Source: Thermacetogenium sp. UBA5472 (lineage in GTDB: Bacteria > Bacillota > DSM-12270 > Thermacetogeniales > Thermacetogeniaceae). From it: 15,592 nucleotides of DNA. The notes under the pieces were generated by a model. That model had not been told where the DNA came from, searched no databases, and was given only the letters and a program-made list of their open reading frames with translations. Positions 6,505 to 11,927 of the stretch are shown piece after piece; the first letter of the stretch is position 1, and the number at the start of each line of letters is the position of its first letter. The translations under genes and the position numbers were made by a program. The stretch covers positions 17,454-33,045 of the forward strand of contig DIQC01000060.1 in assembly GCA_002426495.1 (NCBI GenBank). The letters run 5' to 3'.

Positions 6505-6873
6505 ATGAAAATTGGAGTATCAGCGACTGGGAAGGATTTGGAATCTCTGATGGATTCTCGTTTCGGTAGATGCAATTACTTTATACTGGTGGATCCGGAT
6601 ACAGAGGAGTTTGAAGCCATGGATAATCCGGGAGTTTCCGCGGGAGGAGGGGCTGGGATTCAGGCAGCACAAGCGGTTATGAAGCAGGGGGCAGAAGCGG
6701 TAATTACCGGGCATTGTGGGCCCAACGCTTTTGATGTACTGGCTGCAGGAGGAATAAAGATCTATCAGGCATCTGAAAAGAGTATCGAAGAAGTGCTGGA
6801 GCTTTATAAAAAGGGAGAACTGAAAGAAGTCACAACCCCTGGCAAGGCCAACCGAGGCAAGGGTTCCCGATGA
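6505..6873 (+). CDS. NifX/NifB-type dinitrogenase cofactor-family protein (ORP-like)
   Basis: A 122-residue cytosolic protein of the dinitrogenase iron-molybdenum cofactor family (NifX, MTH1175, orange protein). Features are the N-terminal MKIGVSATGKDLESLMDSRFGRCNYFILVD, the glycine-rich GVSAGGGAGIQAAQ, and AVITGHCGPNAFDVL. Family members bind metal-sulfur clusters or their precursors and have an RNase H-like fold. The frame is open back to 6427, but ggagg at 6491-6495 fixes the start at 6505, and the upstream part covers the palindrome. The stop overlaps the next gene's ATG (ATGA), so it is translationally coupled to the MinD-ferredoxin ATPase. The bound metal is unknown; no nitrogenase genes are nearby, so a role in nitrogen fixation is not suggested. 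Confidence 0.88.
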   Translation: MKIGVSATGKDLESLMDSRFGRCNYFILVDPDTEEFEAMDNPGVSAGGGAGIQAAQAVMKQGAEAVITGHCGPNAFDVLAAGGIKIYQASEKSIEEVLELYKKGELKEVTTPGKANRGKGSR

Positions 6874-7730
6874 TTATCTCTATTTTAAGTGGCAAAGGAG
6901 GCACCGGGAAGACCACTGCAGCGGTTAACATGGCTGTCTCCCTGGCAGCAAAGAACGAAAAGGTACTCTTGCTGGATGCCGATGTGGAGGAGCCCAACGC
7001 CGGACTCTATTTAAAGCCGGTGTTGGATGAGTCTATGCCGGTTTCCCTTCCTGTTCCTGAGATCGATGAGGAGCGGTGCGACTACTGTGGTGAGTGCTCT
7101 GAATTTTGCCAGTTCAATGCACTAGCTGTTGCTCAAGAAATTGTGCTGACCTTTCCTGAGCTCTGCCATGGCTGTGGTGGGTGTACCCTCGTTTGCCCCA
7201 AAGAGGCGATCAAAGAGGTCAGCAGAGAGATCGGTGTGGTGGAAAAGGGATGTGCGGAAGCTGTAGGTTTCTGGCAGGGAAGGCTAAACATCGGAGAGCC
7301 TTTCGCAGTGCCGGTGACACGCGCTCTTAAAGAGGGGTTGGCTGATCTAAAAGACAGTGTGGTGCTTATCGATGCTCCTGCGGGTGTATCCTGCCCTGTG
7401 ATAGAGGCTGTGCGGGGTAGCGACTTTGCCCTTTTGGTTACAGAACCCACACCCTTTGGGCGCCATGATCTGGGGCTTGCCCTAGAGATGGTAGAGCATT
7501 TAGGGATACCTCATGGTGTGGTGATCAACCGTGCCGGAGATGATGATAGCATCATCAGTGAACTCTGTCAGGAGAAAAATGTACCTATCATGTTGGAGAT
7601 CGAATTCAGTTTAAGCCTGGCCTCACTGGGGGCCAAGGGCATCCCCTTTAGCAAAGTGTTGCCTAACTGGCAGGAAAAATTCTATGAAACCTATCTGTCT
7701 ATCAAGGAGAAATGCTTATGCGCCAATTAG
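6870..7730 (+). CDS. MinD/Mrp-family P-loop ATPase with inserted 2[4Fe-4S] ferredoxin domain (first)
   Basis: A 286-residue cytosolic ATPase. The deviant Walker A motif SGKGGTGKTT is at 7-16, and DADVEEPN near 36-43 follows as in MinD/Mrp proteins. A bacterial ferredoxin insert carries two complete cysteine sets: C70, C73, C76, C80 and C99, C102, C105, C109. IDAPAG follows as the Walker B region. In the Desulfovibrio ORP complex, paired ATPases of this design accompany an orange protein; here too a close paralogue follows. The ATG overlaps the preceding stop by 4 nt. The likely role is ATP-dependent assembly or transfer of a metal-sulfur cluster, with the Fe-S insert for redox or cluster relay. 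The client is unknown. Confidence 0.9.
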   Translation: MIISILSGKGGTGKTTAAVNMAVSLAAKNEKVLLLDADVEEPNAGLYLKPVLDESMPVSLPVPEIDEERCDYCGECSEFCQFNALAVAQEIVLTFPELCHGCGGCTLVCPKEAIKEVSREIGVVEKGCAEAVGFWQGRLNIGEPFAVPVTRALKEGLADLKDSVVLIDAPAGVSCPVIEAVRGSDFALLVTEPTPFGRHDLGLALEMVEHLGIPHGVVINRAGDDDSIISELCQEKNVPIMLEIEFSLSLASLGAKGIPFSKVLPNWQEKFYETYLSIKEKCLCAN

Positions 7731-8572
7731 TGATTACCAGCGGAAAGGGTGGAACAGGTAAAACAACGGTAACCGCCGGCTTTGTTGTCCTAGCCGGTGA
7801 AAAGGTTGTCGCAGATGCTGATGTGGAAGCCCCTAACCAACATCTGCTGCTCAATCCCCAAATTATGAAGAAGAGGGAGTATAAGGGGGCAAAAATGGCG
7901 GTCAAGGATGCTGAAAAATGTGAACAGTGTGGGAAATGCGAGGAATACTGCCGGTTTAATGCCATTAGGGATATGGAGGTAGAGCCCACCGGCTGTGAAG
8001 GTTGTGGTGTCTGTGTTTTTGTTTGTCCCACAGGAGCTCTGCGGCTTGAAGAGGTTACCACAGGAGCTACCATGATTTCCAAAACAGATTACGGTTCTTT
8101 TTCGCATGCTCTATTGGAAATCGGTGCCGAAGGCTCAGGGAAATTGATAACAGAGGTGCGCAGAAACGCTGAAAAAATAATGCAAGATGAGCCCTTGCTG
8201 CTGATCGACGGCCCGCCGGGGATCGGCTGCCCAGTCATCGCTTCTCTCACTGGGGCAGATCTTGCCCTGATCGTGTCTGAACCCTCTGTTTCTGGGAGGC
8301 ACGATTTAGAAAGGATTCATCAAGTAACACAGCATTTTAATGTTAAAGCCCTGGTCTGTATCAATAAGTGGGATTTAAGCCCTGAAATGAGCAAGAATAT
8401 TGAGAAATACTGTGAAGATGAAGGCATTAACCTGGTTGGAAAAATCCCTTTTGACCCTCAGGTTATGGATGTTTATAAACAGGATCTGCCTGTTGAGCAT
8501 TTATTACAAACCAAAGCAGGGGAAGCCATTGAAGAGATTTGGGAAAATGTCAGGGAACATATTTTACAATAA
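7718..8572 (+). CDS. MinD/Mrp-family P-loop ATPase with inserted 2[4Fe-4S] ferredoxin domain (second)
   Basis: A paralogue of the preceding gene, 284 residues. Walker A SGKGGTGKTT is at 8-17, then DADVEAPN, then ferredoxin cysteines C68, C71, C74, C78 and C93, C96, C99, C103, and IDGPPGIGCPV as the Walker B region. Two ATGs compete (7712 and 7718). aaggaga at 7704-7710 is too close to the first, so 7718 is chosen; it overlaps the end of the upstream gene by 13 nt. The two ATPases probably form a heterodimer, by analogy with Orp3/Orp4-type pairs. All eight cluster ligands and the catalytic motifs are intact in both copies, so neither looks degenerate. Confidence 0.9.
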   Translation: MRQLVITSGKGGTGKTTVTAGFVVLAGEKVVADADVEAPNQHLLLNPQIMKKREYKGAKMAVKDAEKCEQCGKCEEYCRFNAIRDMEVEPTGCEGCGVCVFVCPTGALRLEEVTTGATMISKTDYGSFSHALLEIGAEGSGKLITEVRRNAEKIMQDEPLLLIDGPPGIGCPVIASLTGADLALIVSEPSVSGRHDLERIHQVTQHFNVKALVCINKWDLSPEMSKNIEKYCEDEGINLVGKIPFDPQVMDVYKQDLPVEHLLQTKAGEAIEEIWENVREHILQ

Positions 8573-8604
8573 GAAAAGAAAACATTAAGGGGAGGATATA
8601 AATA

Positions 8605-8934
8605 ATGAAGGTTGCTGTTCCGTCTGAAGGCTCCAACATATGTACTCATTTTGGACATTGCGAGAGTTTTACGATTGCAGAAGTAGAAGATGGTAAGGTG
8701 CTCAACAAAAAGGTGTTGGATGCACCCCCACACGAGCCGGGCTTGCTGCCACGCCTATTAGCTGGTGAAGGAGTTAATGTGGTGATTGCCGGAGGAATGG
8801 GCTCACGGGCCCAGGATCTTTTTGCGCAGCAAAATATTAAGGTGATCTCAGGTGCCAGCGGGCCTATTGACGATGCCCTGGTAGCGTTTATCAAGGGAAT
8901 TTTGAAAACAGGCCCCAATGTATGTGACCATTAG
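8605..8934 (+). CDS. Second NifX/MTH1175-type cluster-binding protein
   Basis: A 109-residue protein of the same family as the product of 6505-6873 but clearly divergent. It begins MKVAVPSEGSNICTHFGHCESFTIAEVE, the HFG-containing start typical of MTH1175-like proteins, and continues with VVIAGGMGSRAQDLFAQQNIKVI. It has a strong aaggggagg ribosome site and follows the second ATPase by 32 nt. It ends GPNVCDH, leaving a Cys and a His at the tail that could contribute metal ligands. It is the last gene of the operon, followed by a clear terminator. It is probably a carrier or scaffold for the cluster handled by the ATPase pair; the cluster's identity is not readable from sequence. Confidence 0.87.
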   Translation: MKVAVPSEGSNICTHFGHCESFTIAEVEDGKVLNKKVLDAPPHEPGLLPRLLAGEGVNVVIAGGMGSRAQDLFAQQNIKVISGASGPIDDALVAFIKGILKTGPNVCDH

Positions 8935-8968
8935 GCCATTAGATGGAAACCATTTAATAATTTTCAGG

Positions 8969-9004
8969 AAATGCGCTTATGAACCAAAGTGGCGCATTTT
9001 TTTT
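8969..9004 (+). terminator. Rho-independent terminator of the NifX/MinD-ferredoxin operon
   Basis: A perfect 8-bp stem (aaatgcgc, 8969-8976; gcgcattt, 8992-8999) has a 15-nt loop and a run of eight T through 9004. It starts 34 nt after the last gene of the operon. Confidence 0.9.
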
Positions 9005-9083
9005 CTAAAGTAATAAATGAGGTATTGCAACAAGTTAAGTTGTTGTGTGCCGGAAAATCCTGCAAAACTTTGCTTTCTTTCAC

Positions 9084-9112
9084 TTAACACTTGTCCCTCT
9101 CTTTGATAAAAT
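9084..9112 (+). promoter_or_regulatory. Promoter of the mrp-type ATPase gene
   Basis: TTAACA (9084-9089) and TAAAAT (9107-9112) are separated by exactly 17 nt, each matching the sigma-A consensus at five of six positions. The predicted start near 9119 leaves a leader of about 130 nt that contains palindrome site 3. Confidence 0.6.
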
Positions 9113-9189
9113 AATGCATGGTCAGATGTTTTGTTTTTGGGGGGCTTGAAAGAGTGGTATTTGCTCGATTAATGTGTTAAATTAGAGAG

Positions 9190-9201
9190 GGGCATATGCC
9201 A
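9190..9201. promoter_or_regulatory. Operator-like palindrome, site 3 (one mismatch)
   Basis: gggcatatgcca matches sites 1 and 2 at 11 of 12 positions and lies 46 nt before the Mrp start codon, almost the same distance as site 2 from its gene (45 nt). It suggests shared control of the two transcription units. Confidence 0.6.
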
Positions 9202-9247
9202 CTACTATTTATTTTATGAATGAAACTTAATCAGGGGAGGTCTATAC

Positions 9248-10087
9248 GTGGCAAAGCAAAAGTCTGCGTGCGATTCTTGTACTTCAAAGTCAGAAAACTG
9301 TGAACAAGATTGCGAGAAAAAGAGCATGATCTCAGTCAGAGATGATGTCAAATCAGTGATTGCAGTCATGAGCGGCAAGGGCGGGGTGGGAAAGTCTACA
9401 GTCAGTGCCCTTTTGGCCAGTGCTATGGCGAAAAATGGCCATAAGGTAGGCATTTTGGATGCTGATATCACTGGCCCTAGTATTCCTCGGCTGCTGGGGC
9501 TCAAGAGTGGAAGTGTTAGAAATAGTGAAAAGGGAATGATACCTCCTCAGACTTCCATGGGGATCAAAGTGATGTCTATCAATCTCTTATTAGAACGTGA
9601 AGATGAGGCCGTGATCTGGAGGGGTCCAATACTGGCTAGTGCCATTAAACAGTTCTGGGAGGAAGTAGATTGGGGAGAACTGGATTACCTGTTTGTGGAT
9701 CTGCCACCCGGAACCGGAGATGTGCCACTGACTGTTCTTCAGACACTACCTTTGGATGGAGTGGTTATCGTCTTCTCACCACAGGATCTGGCGATCATGA
9801 TTGTTAAAAAAGCGGTACGCATGGCCAATATGATGGAAGTACCCATTATTGGACTGGTGGAAAATATGGCTTATCTGGAATGCCCTGAGTGCGGCGAAGT
9901 GATCTATCCTTATGGTAAGCCAAAGGGTGAACAGGTTTCTGCTGAAATCGGTATCCCTGTTCTGGCTACACTGCCTATTCAGCCGGATTACACCACTTTT
10001 GGTGGTCAGGGGAAATTGGAGATGTTGGAGACAACGGAACTGGCTCAGCTAATAGCATTATTAGAAAATTCCGGGGATATGCATTAA
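9248..10087 (+). CDS. Mrp/ApbC/Nbp35-family iron-sulfur cluster carrier ATPase
   Basis: A 279-residue cytosolic P-loop ATPase. Walker A SGKGGVGKST is at 42-51, followed by DADITGPSIPR (71-81), VDLPPGTGDVPLT (about 150-162), and the Mrp-typical FSPQDLAIMIVKKAVRMANMM. The ECPECG motif (C212, C215) is the dimer-interface [4Fe-4S] site known in ApbC/Nbp35. In addition there is an N-terminal cysteine cluster C8, C11, C18, C22, as in Nbp35-type members. The start is GTG at 9248 with aggggagg just upstream. Its own promoter and an operator-like palindrome separate it from the previous operon, yet the genes are functionally alike, so it probably works in the same cluster-assembly pathway or supplies clusters generally. 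Confidence 0.93.
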   Translation: MAKQKSACDSCTSKSENCEQDCEKKSMISVRDDVKSVIAVMSGKGGVGKSTVSALLASAMAKNGHKVGILDADITGPSIPRLLGLKSGSVRNSEKGMIPPQTSMGIKVMSINLLLEREDEAVIWRGPILASAIKQFWEEVDWGELDYLFVDLPPGTGDVPLTVLQTLPLDGVVIVFSPQDLAIMIVKKAVRMANMMEVPIIGLVENMAYLECPECGEVIYPYGKPKGEQVSAEIGIPVLATLPIQPDYTTFGGQGKLEMLETTELAQLIALLENSGDMH

Positions 10088-10123
10088 TTAGCGGGTGTTT
10101 TGCACATGAAGAGAGGAGTAAAA

Positions 10124-10786
10124 GTGAACTGTACTATCAATAACCGTCCCTTTTTCTCCTCCTGGAGTGGGGGGAAAGATTCCTGCTTGGCCTTTTATCA
10201 CGCGGTACAGGCAGGGGGGAAGCCACGCTATCTTTTTACAATGCTGTCCGAAGAGGGTGAACGCTCCAGATCCCATGCTCTTCCATTGAGGATTCTGCGG
10301 CAGCAGGCGGCATCTTTAGGTGTAGTCTTAATAACTGGTGCTGCAACCTGGGATAGCTATGAAAAAGTTTTTATTGACCAGCTGCGGAAGTTCAAAATTG
10401 AAGGGATCCAGTTTGGCGTTTTCGGTGATATCGATCTGGAGGAGCACAGAAATTGGCAGGAGAATGCCTGTGGTGCGGCAGAGATGAAAGCTTATCTCCC
10501 TCTCTGGGGGCGGCCTCGCCGGGAGATAGTTGCCGAATTAGTCGACTTGGGCTTTCAGGCTGTCATCGTAACTGTTAATGAAGAAAAAATGGACAGGCAT
10601 TACCTGGGCAGAATTTTGGACAGGAAATTGATCGATGAACTGGAAAGCAAAGGGGTCGATGCGTGCGGGGAAAGCGGAGAGTTCCATACAGTTATTACTG
10701 ACGGTCCTCTTTTCCGGCAGCCTGTCGAGCTAAAGGTTAAAGGGCTTCAATCCCATGATCAATATTGTTTTCTAAATATTGAATAG
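10124..10786 (+). CDS. Dph6-like (DUF71) ATP pyrophosphatase of the PP-loop superfamily
   Basis: A 221-codon-class protein (about 220 residues) with the PP-loop SGGKDS at 15-20 and the DUF71 hallmarks GVFGDIDLEEHRNW, PLWGRPRREI and GESGEFHTVITDGPLF. Archaeal and eukaryotic members (Dph6) amidate diphthine on elongation factor 2. Bacteria lack diphthamide, so this protein must do another ATP-dependent amidation or adenylation; a role in B12 salvage has been proposed for some bacterial DUF71 proteins from genome context. The GTG at 10124 is preferred because gaggag (10113-10118) sits at the right distance; an upstream TTG at 10100 lacks a site. It follows mrp by 36 nt and may be co-transcribed. 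The substrate is unknown. Confidence 0.85.
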   Translation: MNCTINNRPFFSSWSGGKDSCLAFYHAVQAGGKPRYLFTMLSEEGERSRSHALPLRILRQQAASLGVVLITGAATWDSYEKVFIDQLRKFKIEGIQFGVFGDIDLEEHRNWQENACGAAEMKAYLPLWGRPRREIVAELVDLGFQAVIVTVNEEKMDRHYLGRILDRKLIDELESKGVDACGESGEFHTVITDGPLFRQPVELKVKGLQSHDQYCFLNIE

Positions 10787-10861
10787 CATTATACGCTAGT
10801 ATTAGCCTCTCTATTTAGGGATGCTGTATGTTAAAAGATGGGCAGGAAGGGACCGATCACG

Positions 10862-10910
10862 GGGACGGTTCTTCCGCGCGTTCTGCGGACCGCGCGCTGG
10901 GACGGTTCTG
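10862..10910. repeat. Pair of GGGACGGTTCT cores flanking a GC-rich palindrome
   Basis: gggacggttctt (10862-10873) and gggacggttctg (10899-10910) are direct repeats. Between them is a very GC-rich stretch that can fold as tccgc/gcgga or cgcgcg/cgcgcg. The cores match the loops of the palindromes at 838-870 and 6082-6108. The remainder of the 236-nt spacer (10787-11022) is AT-rich with no clear promoter or gene. Confidence 0.6.
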
Positions 10911-11022
10911 CAATACTACTATTTACATGAAGCAATAGATTGATTCAAAATTATACAGGATAAATACTAGTCAATGTTGAATTTATCAAATTGGGTATTA
11001 ATTTTTTTGAGAGGATATAAAG

Positions 11023-11535
11023 ATGTTTAGGAGTTATAAAAAAGGACGCCCCGTTCTGAAGATACCCCGCTCCCGCTTGGAAGTAATTCTTGAGGTGCTG
11101 GCTATTCTGGGCATCTTATTTCATGTCTTGCTTCTAGTCTATTACTGGCCTGCTCTACCGGAAACAATACCTACTCATTTTGGATTTTCCGGGGAGGCAG
11201 ATAGTTGGGGGGGTAAGAGCTCATTAATTCTCCTGCTTGTTGTAAATATCGGTATGTACTTGATGTTTACAGTGTTTCATTATCTTCCTCATATTTATAA
11301 CTATAATACAGAGATCACAGAAAAAAACGCCTGGGAGCAGTACTACAATGCCCGGTTGATGCTGAACGTGATGAAGGTAGAGATTGTGTGGGTGTTTGCC
11401 TATATTGGATGGGGTACTGTGCAGACTGGGCTGGGTAAAGCTGCAGGCCTTGACGGACGTATCATGGCTGTGATACTGATTGTTATATTTGTTACCATGT
11501 TTTACTTTATGTGGCGTGAACGGGGTATCGGTTGA
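11023..11535 (+). CDS. DUF1648-domain membrane protein
   Basis: A 170-residue integral membrane protein. After a basic N-terminal stretch there are four hydrophobic segments (about 24-45, 68-86, 120-134, 146-162). Between the first two lies the DUF1648 signature PETIPTHFGFSGEADSWGGKSS, where the PxxIPxHF...G pattern is diagnostic. Proteins with this domain are uncharacterized or linked to cell-envelope stress in Firmicutes (the SdpI family carries a related segment). The ATG at 11023 has gagagg 9 nt upstream. The gene stands alone before the cobalamin riboswitch, and no functional link to the B12 genes can be shown. Confidence 0.8.
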   Translation: MFRSYKKGRPVLKIPRSRLEVILEVLAILGILFHVLLLVYYWPALPETIPTHFGFSGEADSWGGKSSLILLLVVNIGMYLMFTVFHYLPHIYNYNTEITEKNAWEQYYNARLMLNVMKVEIVWVFAYIGWGTVQTGLGKAAGLDGRIMAVILIVIFVTMFYFMWRERGIG

Positions 11536-11579
11536 TAGAAATATTTTTTTTTGAGTAAGCAGGATTTTATATGGTACTG

Positions 11580-11608
11580 TTGAATATATAATTTGATGAA
11601 TATATAAA
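11580..11608 (+). promoter_or_regulatory. Promoter of the riboswitch-controlled unit
   Basis: TTGAAT (11580-11585) and TATAAA (11603-11608) are separated by 17 nt. The predicted start near 11615 falls about 15 nt before the riboswitch aptamer, which is the expected arrangement. Confidence 0.65.
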
Positions 11609-11629
11609 TACAATTGAATATTGAAGAGA

Positions 11630-11781
11630 ACAGGTTTAGGGAAGCCGGTGCGAGTCCGGCGCGGTCCCGCCACTGTAAGGGGGATTGTCCTTGTACCAAT
11701 GCCACTGTCCAATGCTCAACAGAGCATGTAGGATGGGAAGGCGCAGGGGCAATATGAACCCAAGCCAGGAGACCTACCTGT
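11630..11781 (+). promoter_or_regulatory. Cobalamin riboswitch aptamer
   Basis: The core motifs are present in order: GGGAA (11639-11643), GGTG (11647-11650), the stretch ending GCGGTCCCGCCACTGT (11661-11676), ATGGGAAGG (11735-11743 region), and the B12 box AAGCCAGGAGACCT (11762-11775). The outermost helix P1 is a perfect acaggt/acctgt pair (11630-11635 with 11776-11781). This aptamer class binds adenosyl- or other cobalamins and normally lowers expression when bound. It controls the surface protein at 11928, probably by the terminators that follow. Confidence 0.93.
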
Positions 11782-11828
11782 CATCTATCAGTCACACTGC
11801 TCTACGCGTGATAGGGAGGTGGTTTTTT
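11774..11828 (+). terminator. Putative first terminator of the riboswitch expression platform
   Basis: cctacct (11774-11779 region) pairs with aggtgg (11817-11822), and ctatca (11785-11790) pairs with tgatag (11809-11814), with tttttt at 11823-11828. The 5' arm shares bases with the 3' strand of aptamer helix P1, so the two structures exclude each other at least in part. Confidence 0.55.
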
Positions 11829-11856
11829 GTTTGGATTAATTCTATTCTGACAGATA

Positions 11857-11886
11857 CCCCGGATCCCAATAGGGCCGGGGTTTTTT
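11857..11886 (+). terminator. Second, strong terminator of the riboswitch expression platform
   Basis: ccccgg (11857-11862) pairs with ccgggg (11875-11880), with an inner ccc/ggg, followed by six T at 11881-11886. It lies 41 nt before the next start codon, so it must be bypassed for expression; premature termination is the likely mode of control. Confidence 0.85.
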
Positions 11887-11927
11887 GATCTGTTGTTATG
11901 CAATTGTACAAATGAGGAGGGGTAATA

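Noticed and set aside
11224..11712. 162-codon minus-strand open frame
   Set aside because: Antisense to the DUF1648 gene and runs into the riboswitch; composition is not protein-like.
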